Origin: Chryseobacterium sp. G0162 | GTDB taxonomy: Bacteria; Bacteroidota; Bacteroidia; Flavobacteriales; Weeksellaceae | Length of the DNA stretch: 64,000 nucleotides | Direction of reading: 5' to 3' | Assembly (NCBI RefSeq): GCF_003815715.1 | Contig: NZ_CP033922.1 | Location: forward strand, 1,625,001-1,689,000 | Shown: in pieces, positions 35,956-44,854 of the stretch | Position numbering within the stretch: position 1 is the stretch's first letter | Layout of the letters: each line of letters opens with the position of its first letter | The notes under the pieces: generated by a model | Databases searched by the model: none | Told to the model about the DNA's origin: nothing | Seen by the model: the letters and a program-made list of their open reading frames with translations, nothing else | Made by a program: the position numbers and the translations under genes

Positions 35956-35994
35956 TTTAAACCTAATAGGTTTCCGAAACCTGTTAGGTTTTCG
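35956..35994. repeat. paired small palindromes, AAACCT...AGGTTT type
   Basis: AAACCTAATAGGTTT (35959-35973) and GAAACCTGTTAGGTTTTC (35976-35993) are two related near-palindromes side by side. They look like an interspersed element of the kind common in this group. Confidence 0.55.
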
Positions 35995-36000
35995 GGTAAT

Positions 36001-36040
36001 AAAAAAGCCTTGTCAAGAAAATTCCTGACAAGGCTTTGTA
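36001..36040 (-). terminator. intrinsic terminator of the DUF5606 gene
   Basis: AAAGCCTTGTCA (36004-36015) pairs with TGACAAGGCTTT (36026-36037). The A run at 36001-36006 becomes the U run on the minus strand. Confidence 0.85.
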
Positions 36041-36059
36041 TTGTTAATTCAGAATTGAA

Positions 36060-36617
36060 TTATCCTTGTTTTCTGTGTGTGCTTTTAGGAGCTGATTTTG
36101 CAGCTGAAGTAGCTTTTACTTTTGGAGCAGCCGGCTTTTCTGCTTTTGGAGCAGCTTTTTTAGCATCAATATCTAGGCTTACTTCTTCTGCAGGCTCACC
36201 ATCTAAAGTTTCAGGCTCTGCTTTTACGAAGCTTTCAGGAGTGATATATCCTGCTTTGTGAAGGATGTTATACCACTGAGCCAATTTCTTGATATCAGAA
36301 GCATATACTCTTTCAGTATCATAATTAGGAAGAGAACTTAACATAAAATCTTTCAAATCTGCATCTGAAGATTTGTGAGAAATCGTCTCTTTATAATCAT
36401 TATTTTTAGCTACATTTTCAAAAACTTCAAACAAAGGAACTTCTTTATCAAATGTAAACATTGCAATATTATCTAATAAGCTTACTTGGCTAGAGTTTCC
36501 AATGCTTACTTTTTTCTTGTTGGTAACATCTTCAATGATGAATCCGTTTCTTAATTGAGAAACTAATTTGTAAAGTCCTGGTTTTCCAGAAATTGAAATT
36601 ATTTTTTCTAACAGCAT
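36060..36617 (-). CDS. DUF5606 protein with Lys/Ala/Pro tail
   Basis: A 185-residue cytoplasmic protein. The first 130 residues match the DUF5606 type (MLLEKIISISGKPGLYKLVSQ, then ERVYASDIKKLAQWYNILHKAG). The last 50 form a low-complexity basic tail of Ala-Pro-Lys repeats (KAAPKAEKPAAPKVKATSAA), like a nucleic-acid-binding tail. It lies upstream of the mazG/lipoprotein unit and downstream of def on the same strand. Function is not established. Confidence 0.8.
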   Translation of the reverse strand: MLLEKIISISGKPGLYKLVSQLRNGFIIEDVTNKKKVSIGNSSQVSLLDNIAMFTFDKEVPLFEVFENVAKNNDYKETISHKSSDADLKDFMLSSLPNYDTERVYASDIKKLAQWYNILHKAGYITPESFVKAEPETLDGEPAEEVSLDIDAKKAAPKAEKPAAPKVKATSAAKSAPKSTHRKQG

Positions 36618-36693
36618 AATTTTATTTTTTGTAAATTCTGCAATCAGCGTTAAGCTTTTTGCTTTTTATTGTTTCTTTTAATCCTTGTTTAAA

Positions 36694-37266
36694 TTACTTT
36701 GGAAATCTCATTTTGTAACCAATACTTACGTCTCCCTGAGAAATCTTTGATAGTTTTCCTTTTACCAGCTTCTTCTTTAAGGCACTTAAGTGATCGGTAA
36801 ACAGAATTCCTTCAATGTGGTCGTATTCATGTTGAATTACGCGGGCTCTAATATCGGAAAAAGTTTCTGTATGTTTCACAAAATTTTCGTCATAATATTC
36901 AATAACGATTGTCCCTTTTCTTTTCACGTCTTCTCTTACATCCGGAATAGACAGACAGCCTTCATTGAACTTCCATTCTTCACCGGATTCTTCAAGGATT
37001 CTGGCATTGATGAATACTTTTCTGAATTCTGCCAATTCATCCTTAATATCCTCATAATCCTCATCATCCGCAAGAGGAGTAACGTCTATTACAAACATAC
37101 GGATATCCAAACCGATCTGAGGCGCTGCAAGACCAATTCCGTTTGCGCTGTACATCGTTTCGAACATATTATCTATCAGTTCCTGTAATCCGGGGTAATC
37201 TTTTTCTATATCTTTTCCCACTTTTCTCAAAACAGGATCCCCAAAAGCTCTTATCGGTAATATCAT
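36694..37266 (-). CDS. def: peptide deformylase
   Basis: Removes the formyl group from the N-terminal methionine of new proteins. All three family motifs are intact: GIGLAAPQ (43-50), EGCLS (102-106) and HEYDH (146-150), which bind the catalytic metal. It is 190 residues with a small acidic insertion (PLADDEDYEDIKDE) between motifs 1 and 2. The start overlaps the ruvX stop by four bases, indicating coupling. Confidence 0.95.
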   Translation of the reverse strand: MILPIRAFGDPVLRKVGKDIEKDYPGLQELIDNMFETMYSANGIGLAAPQIGLDIRMFVIDVTPLADDEDYEDIKDELAEFRKVFINARILEESGEEWKFNEGCLSIPDVREDVKRKGTIVIEYYDENFVKHTETFSDIRARVIQHEYDHIEGILFTDHLSALKKKLVKGKLSKISQGDVSIGYKMRFPK

Positions 37267-37679
37267 CTTAATCTTTGTTCTAAAAAATTCTGCAATATGA
37301 TGGTTGCACTTACTTTATCTATTAATCCTTTTTCTTGTCTTTTCTTCTTACTTTTTCCACTTTGGGAAATAAAGAATGAAGCCATTTTGGAAGTAAACCT
37401 TTCATCAAAACGATGGACTGCAATATCCGAAAATTCTTTTTTAAATTCTTCAATGAATTTTAAAATATCGGTTTCCACCTCCGAAATATTTCCTTTCAAA
37501 TCTATGGGAAGGCCAATCACTACTTCATCTACCTTATTTTCACTAAAATATTTTTTCAAAAATTCCATTAAAATACGGTTCTCAACAGTCTCCAGCCCAC
37601 TGGCTATAATCTGCATATCATCCGTTACAGCGATGCCGCAACGGGCTTTTCCGTAGTCTATTGCAAGGATTTGTCCCAT
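37263..37679 (-). CDS. ruvX: YqgF/RuvX-family RNase H-fold nuclease
   Basis: RNase H-fold protein (138 residues) of the YqgF/RuvX family, implicated in Holliday-junction resolution and rRNA processing. Asp8 in AIDYGKARCGIAV, the VIGLPIDLKG strand and the DERFTSKMA motif mark the acidic active site. A -7 box lies only a few bases upstream of its ATG, so the transcript should be nearly leaderless. It forms an operon with def. Confidence 0.9.
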   Translation of the reverse strand: MGQILAIDYGKARCGIAVTDDMQIIASGLETVENRILMEFLKKYFSENKVDEVVIGLPIDLKGNISEVETDILKFIEEFKKEFSDIAVHRFDERFTSKMASFFISQSGKSKKKRQEKGLIDKVSATIILQNFLEQRLR

Positions 37680-37686
37680 AAGTCTG

Positions 37687-37694
37687 CAAATTTA
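37687..37694 (-). promoter_or_regulatory. -7 box (TAAATTTG) of ruvX
   Basis: Exact consensus on the minus strand, with only seven bases between it and the ATG at 37679. Confidence 0.6.
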
Positions 37695-37794
37695 GTAAAA
37701 TTTACTGATTTTATTCATTACGCAGTTTTTTTATGTAAATCATGTTTTATTCCATATTTTTTTTTATAATTTTAATCTTCCAAAAAACAGATAT

Positions 37795-38271
37795 ATGAAG
37801 AGACTCATCCTCGTAAGACATGCGAAGAGCGACTGGCCAGAAGAAACGGATGATTTTGACAGACCTTTGGCAGACAAAGGCCTGGTAGATGCTATGAACA
37901 TGTCCAGATTCCTGAAAAACAATAATATTTCTATCGATCATTTTGTATCCAGCCCGGCAGTCCGTGCACTGAATACATGTAAAATTTTTAATCAAACGTA
38001 TCAACTGAACTGTTCTACGAATGAAAAATTATATAATCCCTCGGAAAGAAATTTTGAATCTGTAATTTATGATCTGGATGACAATGTAAATTCAGTTGCC
38101 CTTTTCTCTCATAATAATGGTATTTCCAATTTTGCCAATTCCATTTCTGAAGATATTTTTCATTTTCCAACCTGTGGAGTTGCCGGTTTTGAAGTAGACT
38201 GCGATTCCTGGTCTGAATTTGATGGAGCCAGAAAGAAACTTTTGTTCTTTTATGAGCCAGGGAAAATATAA
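37795..38271 (+). CDS. SixA-like histidine phosphatase
   Basis: A 158-residue histidine (acid) phosphatase of the SixA branch. The catalytic RHAKSDW motif is at 8-14, followed by the DFDRPLADKG substrate-pocket region, and VSSPAVRALNTC supplies the second arginine. SixA dephosphorylates phosphohistidine on phosphotransfer proteins in enterics; the partner here is unknown. Its last 20 bases overlap the start of the archaemetzincin gene. Confidence 0.88.
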   Translation: MKRLILVRHAKSDWPEETDDFDRPLADKGLVDAMNMSRFLKNNNISIDHFVSSPAVRALNTCKIFNQTYQLNCSTNEKLYNPSERNFESVIYDLDDNVNSVALFSHNNGISNFANSISEDIFHFPTCGVAGFEVDCDSWSEFDGARKKLLFFYEPGKI

Positions 38272-39145
38272 ATTCACCCTTACCCCTTTTTATGTCATAG
38301 TCTTTATACTTTTTTTTTCATGTCAGAAGAAAAATAAGACCTATTTTGAAGCAATTGCCATCAATGATGTAAAGCTGTCTACCACTCCCAAACCTGGAAG
38401 CTGGAGGTATAATCATGATGAAAAATTTCAGCAATTTGAAGATTTTCAAAGGTCAAAAAAGATAAAGCCGGAACCTGGAAAAAATACCATTTATCTTCAG
38501 CCTATTGGTGGATTCACTGAATTACAGAAGAAAGAAATTGAATTCACTAAAGAATATTTAAAAATTTATTTTCAACTAGAAACGAAAATATTACCAATAG
38601 TATCCAACAGTATTTTCCCAAAAACTGTAAAAAGAATTTTCAAGGATGAGCAAGAACAAGTATTAGCCGGATATGTATTGGATAGTGTTTTAATGAAAAG
38701 AAAGCCAAAAGATGCTATAGTACTTATGGGAATCACAGAAAGAGACCTTTTTCCAAAGCCTGAATGGAACTATGTTTTTGGATTTGCATCCTATGAAAAT
38801 GGAGTGGGTGTTACTTCAATCTATCGATTTGCCAACGGGCATCTTACAGATTCTAATTTTAATGAGAGTCTTACAAGATTGATGAAGATCAGTTCCCACG
38901 AAATTGGACATATGTTTGGGATCAGTCATTGTCTAAATGCTAATTGTGTAATGAATGGAACCAATACTCTTACTGAAACGGATTTTCATTATGCAAGGGC
39001 CTGTTCTCTCTGCCAGAGAAAACTCAACTCAAGTATTCCCTATGATAACAAAAAACGATTGCTTGAATTAAAAAATTTCTTTGAAAAACATCATCTCAAT
39101 TCAGAACTTGCCCGTACTGAGCAGGATATCAATCTGCTCCAATAA
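38252..39145 (+). CDS. archaemetzincin-type zinc peptidase lipoprotein
   Basis: A 297-residue zinc metallopeptidase. The extended metzincin site HEIGHMFGISH is at 216-226 and continues as CLNANCVMN and, further on, CSLCQ. This four-cysteine pattern is diagnostic of archaemetzincins, in which a second zinc binds the cysteines. The N-terminus is a hydrophobic segment ending in FFSC (Cys24), so the enzyme is probably anchored in a membrane as a lipoprotein. ATG 38252 is preferred over 38219 because it leads straight into the signal segment. The frame overlaps the phosphatase gene by 20 bases. Confidence 0.82.
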   Translation: MSQGKYKFTLTPFYVIVFILFFSCQKKNKTYFEAIAINDVKLSTTPKPGSWRYNHDEKFQQFEDFQRSKKIKPEPGKNTIYLQPIGGFTELQKKEIEFTKEYLKIYFQLETKILPIVSNSIFPKTVKRIFKDEQEQVLAGYVLDSVLMKRKPKDAIVLMGITERDLFPKPEWNYVFGFASYENGVGVTSIYRFANGHLTDSNFNESLTRLMKISSHEIGHMFGISHCLNANCVMNGTNTLTETDFHYARACSLCQRKLNSSIPYDNKKRLLELKNFFEKHHLNSELARTEQDINLLQ

Positions 39146-39309
39146 ACTACATTCATTTTACACATTTTATATTCCCCTCCTCCGAAGGGTTGACAATTTT
39201 TTTTGATGGATGGTAATATCTCCCACAGATTTCACAGAAACCTTGGGTAAATCTAGTTTGGATTGTTACAGCAGCCTTATTTATATATCCAATGAGAGCT
39301 ACAAGAATA

Positions 39310-39336
39310 AAAAAGAACGAACCAAAGTCCGTTCTT
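39310..39336 (-). terminator. intrinsic terminator of the serine hydrolase gene
   Basis: Minus-strand hairpin AAGAACGGAC/GTTCGTTCTT with a TTTG loop, followed by a U run from the A-rich stretch at 39308-39314. Confidence 0.75.
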
Positions 39337-39358
39337 CAATATTCATTGATTTTACAAT

Positions 39359-40903
39359 CTACTTTCTTTTCAGATCCAGATCGTCAAAGTCAAAGCTGAA
39401 ATCTGTGACATCGGAAATTGCCTTTAATTTTGCTGATTGAGCTTTTCCGTTTTCATCATAATCAAATATGATATACGCATCAGCATCGTAGCTTCTGTCA
39501 TCCCATTTAATGATGAATGAATTATTGGAATAAGGAAGCAACTCTCCTTTTAATCTTGGGGAATTTTTACATGAAATTCTGTAAATACTTCCCTGCTGGG
39601 CAATGTCTACATCACCGAACCAAACATCGTTGTACATTCCTGTAAACTGTTCTGCTTTAGGTTGAAGCCCTTTTTCCTTTTTAAAGACTTCTGATTTTGC
39701 AAAAGCTTCTTTCTTTTGTTTATCGTACTCTGTATTCACTTTTGCCATTCTGTCTCCATACGTTTTCAGCCAGTTTCTGTCTGCCACTCCAAGGTAAGAA
39801 TCTTTAACCGTATTGGTAATGGTATTGAACGCTGCTCCCGACTGTTGGTTGGTTAACACCACGATTCCTAATTTAAGATCAGGAATTAATGTAAACTGCG
39901 TTACAGTTCCAATCAATCCACCTGTATGCTGTACTTGTTTGTGACCTTTTACATCACTTAAGAACCAACCTAACCCATATCCGTAGAAACTTGTATCATA
40001 AGGGTTTTTAGCCGCTACTTTATCCGGAATCTGTAAGCTCCAAAGCTGTTGAACATTTTTATCGGAAACTAATTTTTTACCGTCTTTGGTGGTGAAATTA
40101 TTCAGTAAACATTCTGCCCAGGTGGTCATGTCTTTAATATTACTCATGATTCCTCCGGCGGCATTTCCGGTTTCGTTCCAGTCGTGAGGAACGGCAATCG
40201 CTTTTCCATCTACAGGAGCGTGGGCATCAATTTTATTTGTTACTGCTTTCGCTCTGTTGTAGCTTCCAAAGCTGGAAGTCATTCCTACTGGTTTCATGAT
40301 TCTCTGCTCAATAAATTCGGCCCAGCTTAATCCTGAAATTCTGTGGATTACTTCACCGGCAACGATGAACATGATATTATTATAATCTAAAGTTGTTCTG
40401 AAAGGGTTTTCTGGTTTCAGGTATCTCACATTGTGAACAATATCATTAACGGTTAAGCTTCCTCCTTCCGGAAAAAACATTAAATCTCCTTGTCCTAATC
40501 CTAGTCCGGCTCTGTGAGTAATAAGATCCTTGATCGTAATATTTTGAGAAACGTAAGGATCATACATTTGAAATTCAGGGATGTATTTTGAAACTTTATC
40601 GTCCCAATTCAATTTTCCTTCATCTGCTAAAATTGCTAATGCTACACAGGTAAAACCTTTGGAATTGGAAGCAATGCCTACCAAAGTACTATCATCCATT
40701 GGTTGTTTAGAGGTAAGAGAACGTACTCCAAATCCTTTGGAATAGGTAATTTTTCCATCTTTTACAATTCCTACCGACATTCCCGGAACGTCAAAAGTTT
40801 TCAAAGTATTTTGGATCAGATCATCCAGTTTTTTCTCTTCAACCTGTGCATTTGCTAATCCTACGGTTAAAAGAAAAATGAAAAAAGAAAATTTCTGCTT
40901 CAT
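39359..40903 (-). CDS. class C beta-lactamase-family serine hydrolase
   Basis: A 514-residue exported enzyme. The signal peptide ends near ANAQ (20). The catalytic S-x-x-K tetrad is SNSK at 79-82, the Y-x-N motif is in LDYNN and a later HTGG box replaces KTG, as in many esterase/D-peptidase relatives. The last 100 residues form a DUF3471-like beta domain. These features suit a penicillin-binding-protein-like or peptidase/esterase role more than antibiotic hydrolysis; resistance should not be inferred. It is a single-gene unit. Confidence 0.85.
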   Translation of the reverse strand: MKQKFSFFIFLLTVGLANAQVEEKKLDDLIQNTLKTFDVPGMSVGIVKDGKITYSKGFGVRSLTSKQPMDDSTLVGIASNSKGFTCVALAILADEGKLNWDDKVSKYIPEFQMYDPYVSQNITIKDLITHRAGLGLGQGDLMFFPEGGSLTVNDIVHNVRYLKPENPFRTTLDYNNIMFIVAGEVIHRISGLSWAEFIEQRIMKPVGMTSSFGSYNRAKAVTNKIDAHAPVDGKAIAVPHDWNETGNAAGGIMSNIKDMTTWAECLLNNFTTKDGKKLVSDKNVQQLWSLQIPDKVAAKNPYDTSFYGYGLGWFLSDVKGHKQVQHTGGLIGTVTQFTLIPDLKLGIVVLTNQQSGAAFNTITNTVKDSYLGVADRNWLKTYGDRMAKVNTEYDKQKKEAFAKSEVFKKEKGLQPKAEQFTGMYNDVWFGDVDIAQQGSIYRISCKNSPRLKGELLPYSNNSFIIKWDDRSYDADAYIIFDYDENGKAQSAKLKAISDVTDFSFDFDDLDLKRK

Positions 40904-40920
40904 TATTTTTTTAATTTTCC

Positions 40921-40928
40921 CAAATTTA
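40921..40928 (-). promoter_or_regulatory. -7 box (TAAATTTG) of the serine hydrolase gene
   Basis: Exact consensus on the minus strand, 17 bases before ATG 40903. Confidence 0.55.
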
Positions 40929-41121
40929 GTAAATAAGTGAGTATGGAATAATAAAATTGTGATTTATATGATGGGAAGCTTAAGGATGAAAGATGGAAAT
41001 ACTCTTAAACTATAAATAAAAGGAAGTTATTAGAAACTTAGCTTGTAGTTCAGGTTGAATTTTAATAATCGGGGTATGATAACGCCTAGCTTTCAGCCCT
41101 ACGCATCCTTCCTTATCGCCA

Positions 41122-41152
41122 CAAAAAAACCGGGAGAAAACTCTCCCGGCTG
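41122..41152 (-). terminator. intrinsic terminator of the siderophore cluster
   Basis: CCGGGAGA (41130-41137) pairs with TCTCCCGG (41142-41149). The A run at 41123-41129 gives the U tract on the minus strand. It lies 42 bases after the DUF4374 stop. Confidence 0.9.
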
Positions 41153-41193
41153 TCGTTAAATCAAATGATCTTATTGTACTAACAAAAAAGAAA

Positions 41194-42474
41194 TTATTTT
41201 TTGGAAATGACATTCACACCCATTAATCTTCCGCTTCCTTTAAGTTTAAACTCAACTTTAGTGTTTTTAGAAACCGGGTCATAAGAACTTAAGCCTGAAA
41301 AGTTATCAGCTTTATTATTAGACATGAAATAGATTCTGTTTTTATACAAGAATGGGTTTTGATAGTTGTAGAAATTATCTACCGGAATATCCAGTTTTAC
41401 AGCCTTCTTCGTCTGAACATCAATTTCGTTCCAGAACCAGATATCATTTCTGTAGCTTACCCCATGGCCTCCTGCATAATAGGATGCACCTGTTGAAGGA
41501 ATGGTAGTATAAATTTTATTGTTATAAGCGAAGATTCTGTTAAACTCTGCCGGCTGTACATAATTCTTCATATCAATTTCAAAACCAGCATCGAAGACAG
41601 TTTGCCCGTTCTTTATTCTTAAAATCTTTGATGAATATGCTGATTCCTGAGCTTTCATATCTGATGCTGCTACCATATAAATATCTTTGGTTACCTCATC
41701 AATACTCCATAGAACATGGTCAGTGAAAAGTCCCAAGTTGGTAGTATTAGGATATTTTGTAACATTTTCCACCTTTTTTGAAGTCAGGTTATAAACTGCA
41801 ACTGCCACTTCTTTTACAACAGGTTTGATCTGCCAGTTCGATCCTTTTTTACCAATCTGTAAATCAAGATACAATTTATCATCTCTTTTTATTAGGATTA
41901 ATTGTCCGGCAGCCTGATAAGCTGTTTCTCCTGGTTCAAGCACTGCAGGATCAATAGTTTGCGCTAATGAAGACAGGTCAATTTCTCCTGTACGCTGCAT
42001 GGTTCCCGGATTAAAGGTTTGGATTTTAAGCATTCCTCTGGAACCATCCCAATAATATCCTTCTGTATCACTTACGACAAGATAATTAGGTTCAAATCCA
42101 TTATTTTGAGTAGCAATAAACCCTTTTGATGAAATATTTCCGGCATTATCTGCTGTCAATTTAGAAAATCCTTCTTCTGAAGAAGCGGCTCCTCCCAATC
42201 TGTACATGTTTTCTCCAAAAGCTTTCCCTCCTGCAGAATAAGCAATCTGGTAGAACGGCTTTTTATCAGCCAATGAAAGTTCTCCCTGAGGCAGTTCTGA
42301 GAATGAATAAATATTTCCTCCCCATCCTGCTGTACTGTTATAGATGATCCAGCTGTCTTTAGCTGTTGTGGTTGGCTGTTTCTGCTCTTCAATACTGTCA
42401 TCGCTGCTGCAATGGGTAAAAAGCAATAGGCTTAATGCAGATAAAATGATTGAAATCGATTTTGATTTTCTCAT
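41194..42474 (-). CDS. DUF4374 lipoprotein, siderophore-linked
   Basis: A 426-residue lipoprotein with lipobox LLLFTHC (Cys22) and a Ser/Asp-rich start to the mature chain. The body fits DUF4374, a propeller-like family found next to TonB receptors in Bacteroidota (GWGGNIYSFSELPQGEL, later YYAGGHGVSYRNDIWFWNE). It is the last gene of the four-gene cluster, ten bases after the receptor. It is probably a surface or periplasmic partner in iron-chelate uptake; this is inferred from position. Confidence 0.82.
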   Translation of the reverse strand: MRKSKSISIILSALSLLLFTHCSSDDSIEEQKQPTTTAKDSWIIYNSTAGWGGNIYSFSELPQGELSLADKKPFYQIAYSAGGKAFGENMYRLGGAASSEEGFSKLTADNAGNISSKGFIATQNNGFEPNYLVVSDTEGYYWDGSRGMLKIQTFNPGTMQRTGEIDLSSLAQTIDPAVLEPGETAYQAAGQLILIKRDDKLYLDLQIGKKGSNWQIKPVVKEVAVAVYNLTSKKVENVTKYPNTTNLGLFTDHVLWSIDEVTKDIYMVAASDMKAQESAYSSKILRIKNGQTVFDAGFEIDMKNYVQPAEFNRIFAYNNKIYTTIPSTGASYYAGGHGVSYRNDIWFWNEIDVQTKKAVKLDIPVDNFYNYQNPFLYKNRIYFMSNNKADNFSGLSSYDPVSKNTKVEFKLKGSGRLMGVNVISKK

Positions 42475-42484
42475 GATTATAATA

Positions 42485-44851
42485 TTAAAAAATTGTATAC
42501 GTTAATTTCAAATGATATGATCTTGTAGGTTTCTGTGCATTATAATTATCATACAGTCTTTCGTTCGTAAGATTATTAATGCTAAAATTAATGGCCAACT
42601 TAGGATCTGCAAGGAAATAGGTAATTCCTACCCCTACATCTACCATTCCCAGTCTCCCGTCATTCGGAATCAGAAGGTCACTGGAAGCTATAGTTGCTTT
42701 AGAAAACAATCCCGGCTCAAGGTTTTTCGGTACAGGGTATAACAGAAAACGATGCACATAATTAATGTTGTAGTACAGCTCCACCTTATCCTTCATTTTC
42801 AGAATATCTGAAAAATTCACTCTCAGATAATGATTCCCAAATAAGTAAGGAATATTCGGCTGTCGGGCATCTTCCCAGATCTTTTCAGAACCGGAAAGGT
42901 TTTTAAGCCTTATATCCTGGTAGGTAAAATTGAATCCTGTCTGAAGATTTTTTATAGGCTGATAATTGATCTCATACTCTAATCCAAGAATTCTGTTGTC
43001 ATAATAGTTCTGATACCTTCCATAAGGATTATCTGGTATCATGAATATGGTGTTTTTGACGTTTCTGTAGAAGAGATTTAAACTCGTATTCAGTTTATAA
43101 TTCGATGAAGTATAATCCAGAACAACATTTACATTATCACTTTTTTCCGGCTCCAGATCAAGATTTTCTTTGATTAAAATTCCATCTCCGAAAATTTCAG
43201 TTTCATCAGGAAGACGAACCGCTTTTTCATAGGATAATTTCAGGATAAAGTTTTTAGGCTTATAACTTATACCAGCCATATATCCAGAGGCATTCTTACT
43301 CCGGTCAGAATCCCATGCGAAATTATATTTATCAGTAGTATATCCTTTAGAACTGAAGAAATAATTCTTTACCCCAAGTACAGTTTCTACTTTACGGTCA
43401 AGCCAATGAGATACCAATCCCAGTGCTGCAATATTCTTGTTATAAACCGCCGGGGTTTTAAGAACATCATCTCCGTATACATTGACAGCCCCATAAGGAT
43501 CACTTCCCTTCCTTCTTTGATAGAAATACATATTTCCAAATTCCAGGCTATGATTATTATTGATTCTGAATGCGGCATTGAGCCTTGTATGAAACATATT
43601 GTAATTCATCTTCAGATCATTCCCTTTATTGATCTCACCAACGCTGTTTTCATTACTGAAAGTGTATTCTCCCAGCCAATTGTATCTTCGTCTGCTGATG
43701 TCCACAAAAGAATTGTTATATCTGGCAAAGGCAGTCATCAAATCTACTTTAAGACGACTATCAAAGAACATTTTTTTATACTGAAGATATCCTGTCACAT
43801 TATTTTCCTTTGCGAAAGCTTCTCCGTAAGGTTTTCTCATTTCGAGGTCATTCTGAATTTCCTTATAAAAATGAGAATAAATAAGTCCTACTCTAAAGTC
43901 ATTCGCCCAGCTTTTATTCCTTACTCCAGTGTAAACCTCCATATAAGAAGCTTCGGTATCATCATGAAATCTTTTGGCTTCCACTTTTTTAAGATTGGCC
44001 GTTTCAGTATCAATAACTTCACCAAGAATTTTATAATTATTTTTGGAAAACACATAGCTAGCCTGGGTTCCTATATAAAATAAACTGTCTTTTTTCCCTA
44101 TAAATACAGCATTAAGATGTGATTTATAGGTACTGAATGACGCAATCTCATTAGATATTTCAAGGTTATCTTTCTGTATCGGCTTTGAGATAAAATTAAT
44201 CCCGCCTCCTAAAGCGTCCGATGCCAACGATATAGGCATTACCCCTTTGTAAACATCTACTCTATCCAGCATATTGGGAGACAAAACATTAGGATTAAAG
44301 CTGTGTCCATAAAATTCAATGGGAACACCATCCCTAAAAATTCTGACTGCTTTCCCCTGAAGCCCTCCAAGATTGACCTGAAATGCGGAACCAACGCCCC
44401 CTTCAGTTCGGAGCTTAACTCCGGTCGCCATATTCAGTATTTCACCAATATTGTTTGCCTGGCTTTTTACCGCCTGCATATCAACGATTTTTACACTTAG
44501 CGGTGTTTCCTTTAATTTTTCAAGTTTCTTTTTACCTCTGATATAAACTTCATCAATCCGGTTCGCATTTGAAATCTCTATTTCGTATTTCTGGTGTGCT
44601 TGACAATTGATATGTATTGTATCATTATAAACAGATTTATTCTGATACAATACAGACACCTTTACAAGACCATCAGAAACCTCAGCAAAATCAACAGTTC
44701 CCTGTTTTGAAATCTTTTTCTTTTCACCGTTAATGACTACATATACTTCATCATGATTATAATTCTTGATGTTTTTAACAACTAAGGTAATTGGGCAGGC
44801 AGCCAATGCTAAGGAAGAAAATGCAGAGATCAGAAAAAATATACGCTTCAT
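42485..44851 (-). CDS. TonB-dependent siderophore receptor
   Basis: A 788-residue outer-membrane receptor. After a signal peptide and a small beta-rich N-terminal domain, the plug domain is clear (ILNMATGVKLRTEGGVGSAFQ, DGVPIEFYG, DVYKGVMPISLASDALGGGINF). The rest is a 22-strand-type barrel with an aromatic C-terminus (YHLKLTYTIF). Its start is three bases from the hydroxylase gene. Import of a hydroxamate iron chelate is inferred from the neighbours. Confidence 0.92.
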   Translation of the reverse strand: MKRIFFLISAFSSLALAACPITLVVKNIKNYNHDEVYVVINGEKKKISKQGTVDFAEVSDGLVKVSVLYQNKSVYNDTIHINCQAHQKYEIEISNANRIDEVYIRGKKKLEKLKETPLSVKIVDMQAVKSQANNIGEILNMATGVKLRTEGGVGSAFQVNLGGLQGKAVRIFRDGVPIEFYGHSFNPNVLSPNMLDRVDVYKGVMPISLASDALGGGINFISKPIQKDNLEISNEIASFSTYKSHLNAVFIGKKDSLFYIGTQASYVFSKNNYKILGEVIDTETANLKKVEAKRFHDDTEASYMEVYTGVRNKSWANDFRVGLIYSHFYKEIQNDLEMRKPYGEAFAKENNVTGYLQYKKMFFDSRLKVDLMTAFARYNNSFVDISRRRYNWLGEYTFSNENSVGEINKGNDLKMNYNMFHTRLNAAFRINNNHSLEFGNMYFYQRRKGSDPYGAVNVYGDDVLKTPAVYNKNIAALGLVSHWLDRKVETVLGVKNYFFSSKGYTTDKYNFAWDSDRSKNASGYMAGISYKPKNFILKLSYEKAVRLPDETEIFGDGILIKENLDLEPEKSDNVNVVLDYTSSNYKLNTSLNLFYRNVKNTIFMIPDNPYGRYQNYYDNRILGLEYEINYQPIKNLQTGFNFTYQDIRLKNLSGSEKIWEDARQPNIPYLFGNHYLRVNFSDILKMKDKVELYYNINYVHRFLLYPVPKNLEPGLFSKATIASSDLLIPNDGRLGMVDVGVGITYFLADPKLAINFSINNLTNERLYDNYNAQKPTRSYHLKLTYTIF

Positions 44852-44854
44852 AGT

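Noticed and set aside
36790..37188. A 132-residue plus-strand frame
   Set aside because: It is a shadow of peptide deformylase, whose three catalytic motifs are on the other strand.
39359..40903. Antibiotic-resistance beta-lactamase
   Set aside because: The HTGG box, the DUF3471-like C-terminal domain and the size point to a peptidase/esterase relative, so resistance is not supported.
43406..44083. A 225-residue frame on the plus strand
   Set aside because: It is antisense to the TonB receptor, which has full domain support. The frame shows no domain, signal or ribosome-binding site.
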